A stretch of 35,160 nt of DNA from Candidatus Cloacimonadota bacterium (lineage in GTDB: Bacteria > UBA4055): assembly GCA_002742935.1 (NCBI GenBank), contig PDON01000039.1:1-35160 (forward strand), in the 5' to 3' direction. Made by a program: the position numbers and the translations under genes. The notes beneath the pieces were generated by a model. It had not been told where the DNA came from. It searched no databases and worked only from the letters and a program-made list of their open reading frames with translations. Shown here one piece after another: positions 1 to 8,111 of the stretch; the stretch's first letter is position 1; each line of letters opens with the position of its first letter.

Positions 1-362
1 GCTTTTTATAAATTACTCTTTTTATTATTGTAAGTTTTAAGTATAATGTGTCTGTTAATGATTGTTCTTATTGATCTGTAAAAATCGTTACTAATATGAG
101 AGAGTAATAATTATAGGGGTTTTTCGTGAATTTTATTACATATAGAGATAGACAGAATGTTAACTTAGATACTGTATCAAGTATAACCTGTAAAGAGACT
201 ATGGATGTTTTCAAAATTGTTTTTAGTATTGGAGGTTTACCAATACCTGTTTCTTGGACATTACCAAGGAAGACGGAAGGAGGCTAGATTGCCTTAGAGT
301 TCATAAATCCTCCTGTAATTCTTAGGGATTAAACAATTAGGTTAGAATAAATTAGCATGACA
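1..362. other. Gene-poor left edge with possible gene relic
   Basis: No convincing intact gene is visible. On the plus strand a 53-codon frame opens at a GTG (126) and ends at TAG (285-287). On the minus strand a perfect AGGAGG lies about 4 bases before an ATG (304), but that frame meets a TAG after only six codons and then stays open for about 70 more codons, to about position 68. Openness on both strands, with a premature stop after a strong ribosome binding site, looks like a decayed gene or mobile-element remnant. I do not recognise either translation. A short inverted repeat (cttgg/ccaag) lies near 253-268. Confidence 0.3.
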
Positions 363-1103
363 TTATTTCCCAAAAATTTCATACATAATAATTCCTGCAG
401 CAATGGAGGCATTTAAGGATTCTGTTTTACCGATTTTTTCAATCAAAAAGTTTTCTCTTTTTAAATCTTTATATATTTCAGGTAAACCGTTAGATTCAGA
501 ACCAATCATAACTATAGTTTTTTCTTCATCTTTTTTAAGATATGTAGATTTTTCAGATATGTAAGTTGAAACAATTTTAAAATCATCTAAAGATTTTATA
601 TACTCTTTACAATTATCTATTTTTATAAAATTAATACAAAATATTTGTCCCATACAACTTCTTACAGACTTAGGAGAAAATGGATCCGTACAATTTCCCG
701 AAAGAATAATTGACTCAACACCAAACCATACTGCTGTTCTTATAAGTGTACCCATATTACCCGGATCACTTATATCATGTAATAGGAGTATCTTTTTTGA
801 ATCTTTAGAAACTTTATCCTTAAACGAGGGAGTTTTATAAACAGAAAGTATACCCTCGCTATTTTCCAATGTAGATATTTTATTAAACTTCTCTGTTGAG
901 TATATCTCATCATACCCTTCCAGATAGCTTATTTCCAATTTTTTTGAAATATCTACAACAATCTTTTCAGGCTTAATACCACTAAGATATAACTCCCTTA
1001 CCGGTTTTACACCCTCTACAATAAAGAGTGAAAGGTTTTCTCTATATTTTCTCTTCTTTAGTGAGGATATTAATTTGATATCTGAATTAAAAAGTTTTTT
1101 CAA
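363..1103 (-). CDS. TrmH/SpoU-family RNA 2'-O-methyltransferase
   Basis: Predicted SAM-dependent 2'-O-ribose methyltransferase of the SPOUT class, acting on rRNA or tRNA in the cytoplasm. All three SpoU motifs are visible: motif 1 near residues 114-124 (DPGNMGTLIRTA), motif 2 (IVMIGSESNGLP) and motif 3 at the C-terminus (ESLNASIAAGIIMYE). The N-terminal ~90 residues resemble the substrate-binding domain of RlmB-type enzymes. A GTG at 1109 is also in frame, but it is part of the GAGG ribosome binding site (1112-1109). The TTG at 1103 is spaced 5 bases from that site and is the better start. It is the last gene of a minus-strand operon, and its ribosome binding site overlaps the stop of the DUF4159 gene. 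The exact target nucleotide (RlmB, TrmH or another subfamily) cannot be told from sequence alone. Confidence 0.9.
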   Translation of the reverse strand: MKKLFNSDIKLISSLKKRKYRENLSLFIVEGVKPVRELYLSGIKPEKIVVDISKKLEISYLEGYDEIYSTEKFNKISTLENSEGILSVYKTPSFKDKVSKDSKKILLLHDISDPGNMGTLIRTAVWFGVESIILSGNCTDPFSPKSVRSCMGQIFCINFIKIDNCKEYIKSLDDFKIVSTYISEKSTYLKKDEEKTIVMIGSESNGLPEIYKDLKRENFLIEKIGKTESLNASIAAGIIMYEIFGK

Positions 1104-1110
1104 TAACACC

Positions 1111-1755
1111 TCAACTGTTTAAAAAGTATAAAATTAGATTTGTTCCCATCTTTAAGGCTTTTTCTCTCAAAGGTTGAGGATTGTTGTGTACTTCTATATC
1201 TTCCCAACCATCTCCAAGATCACTCTCATATGAATAGAAAAGTATTAATCTCTCATTATGAAAAATTCCATAACCCACAGGAGGCTTCCCATCATGTTTA
1301 TGTATTTTGGGAACACCGTTGGGAAACTTATATTTAATATTGTATATAGGATGGGAAAAAGGAACTTTTACCAACTCTTTTTTAGGAAAAAGCTTTTTTA
1401 CTACCTCTCTAAAAGAGTTATCCATTCCATAATTATCATCAGCATGTAAGAAACCTCCATTTAAAAGATGCTTTCTTAAAATCTTTAACTCATTATCATT
1501 TAGCTCAACCTTGCCATGACCGGTAAGATAAAGATACGGGTAGTTAAAGATCTCTTCTTCACTAATTTCCGTAACTTTTTCATCATTTTCGCAACTAATT
1601 CCCGTTGACTTTTCAAAATAGTTAAGAAGATTTTTTATTGATGTAGGATCACTATACCAATCTCCACCTCCATTGTATTTAACTCTGGCTATAGAAAAAC
1701 TTGATGGCAAAACAGAGGTATATAATACTATAATAGTTACTATATATCTAAGCAT
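1111..1755 (-). CDS. Secreted DUF4159-family protein
   Basis: A 214-residue protein with an N-terminal hydrophobic segment (about residues 3-20) that looks like a signal peptide. It is followed by a DUF4159-type domain with ARVKYNGGGDWYSDP near the start, LTGHGKVEL, LLNGGFLHADDNYG and a PFSHPIY stretch. DUF4159 proteins have a glutamine-amidotransferase-like fold (established family knowledge), but their biochemical role is not known to me. The start ATG overlaps the 3' end of the HD-GYP gene by 8 bases and has GAGG 5 bases upstream, so the two are translationally coupled. The domain usually occurs in envelope proteins of Bacteroidota and related phyla, which agrees with the signal peptide. 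No function is assigned. Confidence 0.75.
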   Translation of the reverse strand: MLRYIVTIIVLYTSVLPSSFSIARVKYNGGGDWYSDPTSIKNLLNYFEKSTGISCENDEKVTEISEEEIFNYPYLYLTGHGKVELNDNELKILRKHLLNGGFLHADDNYGMDNSFREVVKKLFPKKELVKVPFSHPIYNIKYKFPNGVPKIHKHDGKPPVGYGIFHNERLILFYSYESDLGDGWEDIEVHNNPQPLREKALKMGTNLILYFLNS

Positions 1756-2911
1756 TAATACCTCTAGAATCAGATTTTATTGGAGATTTCATAAATGATA
1801 GATTTTTCTCATACTCAAGATGACCGATTTTTATAAATCTTCTTAGATCTTTATCTTTCTTTAATATAAAATTGTCCTCTATATATTTATCATAATCAAT
1901 TTTATGAAGATTATTATTTATAAAACAATCTACAATTTCACCGTCAAGCTGTTCATACCTTATTTTTTTAAGTATATCCATAGCTACATCTACAGATAGA
2001 GCCTTTCTGTAAGGTCTCGTGGTAGTCATTGCATCAAAAGTATCGGCAACAGATATAATTCTTGCCAAAAAGGGAATCTCTTCACCTTTTAAACCCAAAG
2101 GATAACCTGATCCATCCCATTTTTCGTGATGGAACTTTATACAATCTATCACAGGTTTGAAAAATTGAATATTACTTACAAGATCAGCACCTTTTTGAGG
2201 ATGCTCCATAACAATTTTATATTCATGATCGTCAAGGTCCCCTCTCTTTAGAAGAATATCATCTTTTATACTAATCTTACCTATATCATGGAGAAGTGCA
2301 CCGTAGCTTAAAATATTTTTTTCATCATCACTTAAACCAAGTTTCTCCGCAATTTTAAGGCTTATGGCTCTAACCCTTTCACTATGTCCCCTTGTGTAGG
2401 GATCCTTTAACTCTACGGTTTGGGATAAGATTACCAAAGATCCAAGTATCGCCTCTTCCAGTTGTTCAGTTCTTAAAGATACAAGTGATTCTAGATTTTT
2501 TTGATACCTTTTATTCTCCTCTAATAAAATCTTATTTTGAACTCTTAAACTTTTAAGCTCCAGAGCATTTTTTAAAGAGAGTTTAAGCTTAGATATTTCA
2601 AAAGGTTTCACCAAATAATCTTGAGCTCCAAGCTTCATTGCTAAAACAGCGGTATCAAGCTTTTTTACACCTGTAAGCATCACAATAGGAACAATATCAT
2701 TCTCTTTACGGATTTTTCTTAAAAGATCAACACCCGTTGTTTTAGGCATTTCAATATCACAAATTATACAATCGTAATCGTTTGCCATTGCTTTTTTAAT
2801 GCCCTCTTCACCGTCACAAGCTTGATCTATAATGTAATTTTCAATCTCTAAAATGAGAGAAAGATTTTCTCTCATTTTGGGATCATCATCTACTATCAAA
2901 ATTTTTTTCAT
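1748..2911 (-). CDS. Response regulator with HD-GYP c-di-GMP phosphodiesterase output
   Basis: A 387-residue two-domain regulator. Residues 1-120 form a CheY-like receiver with the acidic pocket Asp8-Asp10, phospho-acceptor Asp52 and Lys102 (VKPF). Residues 120-155 are a coiled-coil linker. Residues 155-350 are an HD-GYP domain with HDIGK (208-212), HHEKWDGSGYP (261-271) and the later SVADTFDAM segment. All metal-binding and GYP residues are present, so an active phosphodiesterase that degrades cyclic di-GMP is expected. No histidine kinase lies in the window. It is the second gene of a four-gene operon, 6 bases after the CopZ-like gene and overlapping the DUF4159 gene. The link to a metallochaperone is unusual and unexplained. 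Confidence 0.93.
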   Translation of the reverse strand: MKKILIVDDDPKMRENLSLILEIENYIIDQACDGEEGIKKAMANDYDCIICDIEMPKTTGVDLLRKIRKENDIVPIVMLTGVKKLDTAVLAMKLGAQDYLVKPFEISKLKLSLKNALELKSLRVQNKILLEENKRYQKNLESLVSLRTEQLEEAILGSLVILSQTVELKDPYTRGHSERVRAISLKIAEKLGLSDDEKNILSYGALLHDIGKISIKDDILLKRGDLDDHEYKIVMEHPQKGADLVSNIQFFKPVIDCIKFHHEKWDGSGYPLGLKGEEIPFLARIISVADTFDAMTTTRPYRKALSVDVAMDILKKIRYEQLDGEIVDCFINNNLHKIDYDKYIEDNFILKKDKDLRRFIKIGHLEYEKNLSFMKSPIKSDSRGINA

Positions 2912-2917
2912 TAATTT

Positions 2918-3115
2918 TTAACCTAAATAATCAAATCCTAAATCTTCAACTATCTCTTTAATTTTATCTTTATCAATAACACCATCTAAAATAACCTCTT
3001 TGGTGTTAAGATCCACATCAACAGAATCAATAGTGTCAACACTTAAAAAACCACTTTTTATACTCTCTGAACAATGGTTACAACTCATTCCGCCAACTTT
3101 AAACTTGATTATCAT
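2918..3115 (-). CDS. Heavy-metal-associated (HMA) domain protein, CopZ-like
   Basis: A 65-residue single HMA domain with the metal-binding loop GMSCNHC (residues 9-15). Cys12 and Cys15 are the expected Cu(I) or other soft-metal ligands. Free-standing HMA proteins are usually copper chaperones that deliver metal to a CopA-type ATPase or a copper-sensing repressor. Neither partner is in this window. It is the first gene of a minus-strand operon with the HD-GYP regulator. The start ATG at 3115 has a weak AAGGG upstream. The fold is clear; the metal and the partner are inference. Confidence 0.88.
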   Translation of the reverse strand: MIIKFKVGGMSCNHCSESIKSGFLSVDTIDSVDVDLNTKEVILDGVIDKDKIKEIVEDLGFDYLG

Positions 3116-3167
3116 AAAAAATATCCCTTTTTTATTTCAAATATAGTAAATAAATGAAGTTAATAAT

Positions 3168-4088
3168 ATGAAAAAGTTACTAATAGAAGAAATAGTTAAA
3201 CAGTTTGAGAATCCTTTAAGTATAAGCCCACTAAAAATGGGGTTGTCAGATAGAAAAATATTTAGAATTGAGTTTAGTTCCGGAGAAACAATAATTGGTG
3301 TAATAAATGAAAATATAGAGGAAAACTTAGCCTATTTTCATTTTAATGATTGTTTAAAATCAATAGGTTTCAATACTCCTGAAATTCTTTATAAAAACAG
3401 AGATAACAATATATATTTTTTGGAAGATTTAGGAGAGAATACAGTTTTTGAACTTTCAAAAAAGGTTGATAAAAAAAATGTTTTAAATTTAGCTGTTAAA
3501 ATAGCAGAAGATCTGCCAATAATCTTATTTGAAATGGATAGGGTTATAAACTATAACTTCTGTTACCAAACAGAATATTTTAATAGTAAGGCTATAGAAA
3601 AAGATATTTCGCTTTTTGAGAAGTATGGAGCAGAGATTATACCTAGTAATCTTAAAACAACTATAGATAACCTTAATCATACTATTTTAAATAGTGATAT
3701 TTGCAATCACTATTGCTTTCTTTACAGAGATTTTCAGCAGAGAAACATTATGATAAGAGATCACAAAAGATACTATATAGATTTCCAATCCGGAAGAAAA
3801 GGAAATCCTTGGTACGATATAGCATCTTACCTTTTCAGCTCATCAAATATTTTAGATCACGGATCTTTTGAAACTATTCTAAAAGCCTATCATTCAAGTC
3901 TTATTAACTATCTAAAAATATCTTTTGATGAATCTGTTTATAAAATTTATCAAAATGGACTTATTAGAGTTCAACAGATGCTTGGAAGATATGCGGAGTA
4001 TTTTAAGAGAACAAATATCTCACAAAAAGAGAAACAGTTTAAGGTAATAAAAAATCTTGAACAAATTGTTTCATATCTTCAAAATTAA
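3168..4088 (+). CDS. APH-fold phosphotransferase (COG3178/AmgK-like)
   Basis: A 306-residue kinase of the aminoglycoside phosphotransferase fold. The catalytic loop is YRDFQQRNIMI (the HxDxxxxN motif, here with Arg in the His position). The metal-binding segment is YIDFQSGRKGNPWYDIASYL, where the usual DxD/DFG aspartate lies in IDFQ. The RDFQ..N and IDFQ.GRKG pattern is typical of the COG3178 group, which includes the cell-wall sugar kinase AmgK, rather than of drug-resistance enzymes. A sugar substrate such as MurNAc or GlcNAc is therefore the best guess, but it is not proven. It is transcribed divergently from the CopZ-like gene across a 52-base gap. No signal peptide is seen, so it is cytoplasmic. 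Confidence 0.7.
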   Translation: MKKLLIEEIVKQFENPLSISPLKMGLSDRKIFRIEFSSGETIIGVINENIEENLAYFHFNDCLKSIGFNTPEILYKNRDNNIYFLEDLGENTVFELSKKVDKKNVLNLAVKIAEDLPIILFEMDRVINYNFCYQTEYFNSKAIEKDISLFEKYGAEIIPSNLKTTIDNLNHTILNSDICNHYCFLYRDFQQRNIMIRDHKRYYIDFQSGRKGNPWYDIASYLFSSSNILDHGSFETILKAYHSSLINYLKISFDESVYKIYQNGLIRVQQMLGRYAEYFKRTNISQKEKQFKVIKNLEQIVSYLQN

Positions 4089-4205
4089 ATACTTAAAGGA
4101 ATATAAATCTAAACATATAACAGAAAATCTATTTTAAGTTCTATTTTATACCTACTTTTTATAATATCAGCTTGTTTTTCATAACTTTTGATATAGGCTT
4201 AATCA

Positions 4206-4234
4206 TTGACTTGTTATGACTAGATACTTATTTT
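4206..4234 (+). promoter_or_regulatory. Candidate sigma70-type promoter for clpS operon
   Basis: A TTGACT box (4206-4211) and a TATTTT box (4229-4234) are separated by 17 bases, about 20 bases upstream of the clpS start. A GGAGA ribosome binding site follows at about 4246-4250. The same TTGAC(A/T)-N17-TATTTT layout occurs in front of efp. Predicted from sequence only. Confidence 0.45.
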
Positions 4235-4254
4235 AGTAAAAAAATGGAGAAACC

Positions 4255-4566
4255 ATGAGCGACAAGTTTGGATATCAATCTGATACTGACAATAGGGAAG
4301 AGGTTGAAGAGTTTGAGCCTGAGGAGTATAGAGTTATTCTTCTCAATGATGATTATACAACCATGGAGTTTGTAATAGCCGTTCTTGAAAAAATATTTAG
4401 GAAAACAACCATTGAATCTCAAAGAATTATGATGAGTGTTCATCAAAATGGTAGTGGTGTTTGTGGTGTTTATGTAAAAGAGATAGCAGAGACTAAGGTA
4501 GCTCAAACCTTGGATTTAGCCAAAAAGAACGGCTTCCCTCTAAGAGTTACAATGGAGAAAATTTAA
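4255..4566 (+). CDS. clpS: ATP-dependent Clp protease adaptor ClpS
   Basis: A 103-residue N-recognin that binds N-terminal Leu/Phe/Tyr/Trp residues and passes substrates to ClpA(P). After an acidic flexible N-terminal tail (residues 1-24) comes the ClpS core. The N-end pocket residues Asn31-Asp32-Asp33 lie in LLNDDYTTMEFV, with His63 in SVHQNGSGVCGVY. These match the E. coli ClpS residues Asn34, Asp35 and His66 (established knowledge). The one change in the loop is Thr in place of the usual Pro in DYTPMEFV. The start has a good GGAGA. The stop overlaps the clpA start (TAATG), as expected for an adaptor made together with its unfoldase. Confidence 0.95.
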   Translation: MSDKFGYQSDTDNREEVEEFEPEEYRVILLNDDYTTMEFVIAVLEKIFRKTTIESQRIMMSVHQNGSGVCGVYVKEIAETKVAQTLDLAKKNGFPLRVTMEKI

Positions 4567-6740
4567 TGATAGATAAAAATTTAGGTGTTGTAATTGGTAA
4601 AGGTTATAGTTTAGCCCAAAGTCAGAGAAGCGAGTATGTAACCAGCGAACATATTTTATATGTAATTATTGAGGATAGTGAAGGTAGAACCATACTTTCA
4701 GATTTGGGTATGGATGTAGATTCCGTTAAAAACAGATTAGATGATTATTTTAAAAAATATATAGTTACAGTTGATATGGAAGAGGAGTATGTTCCAAAAC
4801 AGACTGTTGCTTTAAGTAAGATTTTTAATAATATGATTCTCCATTCCGAAAGTTCCGGTAAAAATAGTGCTGAACTTTCAGATCTTTTGGCAAGTATTTT
4901 ATCGGAAGAGACAACCTATTCATATAAACTTTTTAGAAAATATAATATTGAAAGATTGGATCTTCTAGAGTATATAACCTCTAAAACTACCCCGGAAATT
5001 AAAAATAGAAAAAAAGATAAAGATCTTTTAGCCCTATTTTCAGAGGATATGATACAATCTGCAAAAAATGGTAAATATGATAATCTTATCGGAAGAGAAA
5101 AGGAGCTTTATCAACTTGAAAGAGTTCTTTCAAGAAAGAAGAAAAACAATCCTCTTCTAATTGGAGATTCGGGAGTAGGTAAATCAGCAATAGTTGAGGG
5201 ACTTGCACTAAAGATAGCAAACGGGAGTGTATCTGACTCTATGAAAAATAGAAAGATATTCTCTATAAGTATGGGTTCTATAATAGCCGGAACAAAGTAT
5301 AGGGGAGAGTTTGAGAAAAGATTGAAAGGTATTGTTGATCAACTACTTGAAGTTGAAGGTGCAATTCTTTTAATAGATGAAATTCACAATATTGTAGGAA
5401 CTGGATCAACCCAAGGCTCTCTAGATGCTGCCAATATTTTAAAACCAATATTAACAGATAGCAAATTAAGATGTATAGGTATAACTACTCATCAAGATTA
5501 TAAAAAATTTATGGAGAAAGAGAAGAGTATAACTCGTAGATTTGATACAATTTTAATAGATGAACCGGATAGAGAAACAACAATCAAGATATTAAAAGGG
5601 TTAGCCCCTAGTTTTGAACTGTTTCATAATATTAAGATAGATGATGAGGCTATAGTAAATGCTGTTGATCTTTCTATGAGGTATGTAAGAAATAGAGCTC
5701 TTCCGGATAAAGCCATAGATATTATAGATGATGCGGCGGCAGATACCAAGCTTAAAGGAAAATCCTCAAAGGTAACAATTGAAACAATAAGTGAGATTGT
5801 TTCAGAAAAGCTTCAAATACCTGTAAACAATTTAAAGGGTGATGATAGAGTAAAGATTAGAAATATAGAGTCAAATCTAAAATCCCTTATTTTTGGACAA
5901 GATGAAGCTATTGATAAGGTTGTTAAATCAATAAAGAGGGGGAGAGCAGGTTTAAGTGATAAAGAGAAACCTATAGGATCTTTCCTTTTTACAGGTCCCA
6001 GTGGTGTAGGTAAGACTGAACTTGCAAAACAGCTATCCATACTTCTTGGAATCCACTTTGAGCGATTTGATATGAGTGAATATATGGAAAAACATACGGT
6101 TGCTCGTCTTATTGGATCTCCGGCGGGTTATGTAGGTTATGAGGATGGCGGTCTCCTTACAGAAGCAATCAGAAAAAAGCAACATGCGGTTCTTTTATTA
6201 GATGAGATTGAAAAAGCACATCCGGATCTCTTAAATATTCTTCTTCAAGTTATGGATAGTGGATCTTTAACCGATAGTAGTGGTATAAAAGTTGATTTTA
6301 AAAATGTAATTTTAATTATGACATCAAACTTGGGGTCAAAAGAGGGTGGAAGAGTAGGATTTATAAAGAGTGATGGGCTTCAAAGATCAAGAGCCGTAAA
6401 CAAATTCTTTTCTCCTGAATTTATAAATAGACTTGATTCACAAGTTGAATTTAAACCTCTAAATAGTTCTGTAATGATTTCTATTGTAGATAAGTTTATA
6501 TCTCAACTAAAAACAGATCTTAGCAGTAAAAAAATAACACTCAGAATATCTCCAAAAGCTAAAGAGTACTTATCTGTTAAAGGCTATTCTGAAACTCTTG
6601 GTGCGAGACCTCTTTTAAGGGTTATTCAAGATGAGATTAAAGATCAACTTACAGATGAGATACTGTTTGGAAAACTTGTAGATGGAGGAAAAGTCTCTTT
6701 AGGTTTAAAAAATAAACAACTTACATTCAAATATAGTTAG
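4566..6740 (+). CDS. clpA: ClpA, ATP-dependent Clp protease ATPase subunit
   Basis: A 724-residue double-AAA+ unfoldase that feeds substrates to ClpP. The N-domain (1-140) carries the ClpS/substrate-binding repeats. D1 has Walker A GDSGVGKS (200-207) and Walker B LLIDEIHNI with DE at 271-272. D2 has Walker A GPSGVGKT (477-484), LLLDEIEKAHPD and sensor FFSPEFINRLD. There is no long coiled-coil M-domain between the two modules, which separates it from ClpB and ClpC. The VGF tripeptide (597-599) sits where the ClpP-docking IGF/IGL loop is expected. ClpP is not in the window. Translation is coupled to clpS, and aat follows after 7 bases. Confidence 0.95.
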   Translation: MIDKNLGVVIGKGYSLAQSQRSEYVTSEHILYVIIEDSEGRTILSDLGMDVDSVKNRLDDYFKKYIVTVDMEEEYVPKQTVALSKIFNNMILHSESSGKNSAELSDLLASILSEETTYSYKLFRKYNIERLDLLEYITSKTTPEIKNRKKDKDLLALFSEDMIQSAKNGKYDNLIGREKELYQLERVLSRKKKNNPLLIGDSGVGKSAIVEGLALKIANGSVSDSMKNRKIFSISMGSIIAGTKYRGEFEKRLKGIVDQLLEVEGAILLIDEIHNIVGTGSTQGSLDAANILKPILTDSKLRCIGITTHQDYKKFMEKEKSITRRFDTILIDEPDRETTIKILKGLAPSFELFHNIKIDDEAIVNAVDLSMRYVRNRALPDKAIDIIDDAAADTKLKGKSSKVTIETISEIVSEKLQIPVNNLKGDDRVKIRNIESNLKSLIFGQDEAIDKVVKSIKRGRAGLSDKEKPIGSFLFTGPSGVGKTELAKQLSILLGIHFERFDMSEYMEKHTVARLIGSPAGYVGYEDGGLLTEAIRKKQHAVLLLDEIEKAHPDLLNILLQVMDSGSLTDSSGIKVDFKNVILIMTSNLGSKEGGRVGFIKSDGLQRSRAVNKFFSPEFINRLDSQVEFKPLNSSVMISIVDKFISQLKTDLSSKKITLRISPKAKEYLSVKGYSETLGARPLLRVIQDEIKDQLTDEILFGKLVDGGKVSLGLKNKQLTFKYS

Positions 6741-6747
6741 GTAGTAT

Positions 6748-7398
6748 ATGATCTTTGAATTAAGCGAAGATATAAACTTAATCCCAAATCCTAAGTATGC
6801 TGAAGAAGATGGACTTTTGGCTGTAGGGGGAGATCTTTCGGTAAAAAGATTGCTCGCTCTTTACTCCAATGGTATTTTTCCATGGTTTAATGAAGGTGAT
6901 CCTATTTTGTGGTGGTCTCCTGATCCTAGATATATCATTATGATGTATGATTTTACCGTAAGAAAATCCTTGAGAAAGTTTATGAAAAAATCAAACTACG
7001 AGGTTAGGTTTAATACAAATTTTAGAGAGGTTGTTTTAAACTGTAAAAGCTCAGAAAGAAAAGATCAAGAGGGTACTTGGATAACTAAAGAGATTGTTGA
7101 GAGTTATTGCGAGCTAAATAAACTAGGTTATGCTATATCTGTTGAGGTTTATGATAATAGCGATTTGATTGGCGGATTGTATGGTGTAGCCATTGGTAAA
7201 ATGTTTGCAGGAGAATCAATGTTTTCAAAAAAGAGTTACGCATCTCAAATTGCTCTTGTATATCTCTACAATTATTTAAAAGAGAGAAATTTTCACTTTA
7301 TTGATTGCCAAATTTACTCCAAACATTTAGAACAATTTGGGGCTTTTCCTCATGAAAGAGAGTTTTTTTTGGATCTTTTAAAAAAGGCTTTGCTATAG
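6748..7398 (+). CDS. aat: Leucyl/phenylalanyl-tRNA--protein transferase
   Basis: A 216-residue aminoacyl-transferase that adds Leu or Phe from charged tRNA to proteins starting with Arg or Lys, creating primary N-degrons. Family hallmarks are visible at residues 44-61 (FPWFNEGDPILWWSPDPR), in the GGLYGVAIGKMFAGESMFS catalytic-core segment, and in FIDCQIYSKHLEQFGA near the C-terminus. Length is normal for bacterial Aat. It lies directly behind clpS-clpA, so tagging enzyme, recognin and unfoldase are in one transcription unit. Confidence 0.96.
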   Translation: MIFELSEDINLIPNPKYAEEDGLLAVGGDLSVKRLLALYSNGIFPWFNEGDPILWWSPDPRYIIMMYDFTVRKSLRKFMKKSNYEVRFNTNFREVVLNCKSSERKDQEGTWITKEIVESYCELNKLGYAISVEVYDNSDLIGGLYGVAIGKMFAGESMFSKKSYASQIALVYLYNYLKERNFHFIDCQIYSKHLEQFGAFPHEREFFLDLLKKALL

Positions 7399-7460
7399 TA
7401 ATAAAAAATGTCTATATATCTTTATAAATAATATTAGAAATTAAAGATACGGTTAAAATT

Positions 7461-8111
7461 ATGAGTAAAAATAAAGTTGTAGTTCTCTTCAATGGGTGGG
7501 GAATGGATAGAAATGTAGTAGATCATTTAACAGATAACGAGTGGGATCTTATTGAGTTTAGTAGTTATCATAATGAAAAAGATTTAGAAAAATTAGTTAA
7601 GAATATTGAAAAATATGAAGAAAAGGTTTTAATCTCATTCTCTCTGGGGGTGTATATGGCTCCTATTATACTAAAGGAGTATAGCAACCTTTTTAGTATG
7701 AAGATTGCTATAAACGGAACGCTTATTCCCTATGATGATAAATTGGGAATCCCCAAAATTATATTTGATAAAACCTTAGAGGGTTGGTCTACTGCAACTA
7801 AAAACCTGTTTAATAAAAGAATATTGAGAAGTGATATACTTCTTGGAAGATTTTTAAAGAATCAACCTGCTAGATCAATTAATGATCAAAAGAGCGAACT
7901 TAAATTTATAAAGAACAGTTTCTTGAGTTATGGAGAGGTTAAAAATATTTATGATATAGCTATCATTAGTGATGATGATAGAATTTTCCCAAAAATAAAT
8001 CAAATTGGGTTTTGGAATGATAAAGCAAGGTATAAACTACTGGACTCCCCACATTTCCCTTTCTATATTTTTGAATCATTTTCAGAGTTAATGGAGTTTA
8101 TTAAAAATTGA
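7461..8111 (+). CDS. bioG: Pimeloyl-ACP methyl ester esterase BioG (DUF452)
   Basis: A 216-residue alpha/beta-hydrolase that removes the methyl ester from pimeloyl-ACP methyl ester, ending pimelate synthesis for biotin. The DUF452 signature FNGWGMD is at residues 10-16. The nucleophile elbow is SFSLG with Ser61. Candidate acid residues are Asp171-173 (SDDDRIF), and the general base is His198 (DSPHFPF). BioG replaces BioH in some bacteria (established knowledge). Direct overlap with bioC supports the call. The upstream gap to aat is 62 bases with no obvious terminator, so it may belong to the same transcript. Confidence 0.88.
   Translation: MSKNKVVVLFNGWGMDRNVVDHLTDNEWDLIEFSSYHNEKDLEKLVKNIEKYEEKVLISFSLGVYMAPIILKEYSNLFSMKIAINGTLIPYDDKLGIPKIIFDKTLEGWSTATKNLFNKRILRSDILLGRFLKNQPARSINDQKSELKFIKNSFLSYGEVKNIYDIAIISDDDRIFPKINQIGFWNDKARYKLLDSPHFPFYIFESFSELMEFIKN

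Noticed and set aside
3168..4088. Aminoglycoside resistance gene
   Set aside because: The RDFQ..N and IDFQ.GRKG pattern fits the COG3178/AmgK-like group, not known resistance enzymes.
4228..4506. 92-codon frame antisense to clpS
   Set aside because: It lies entirely opposite a well-conserved gene and its start and composition are not gene-like.
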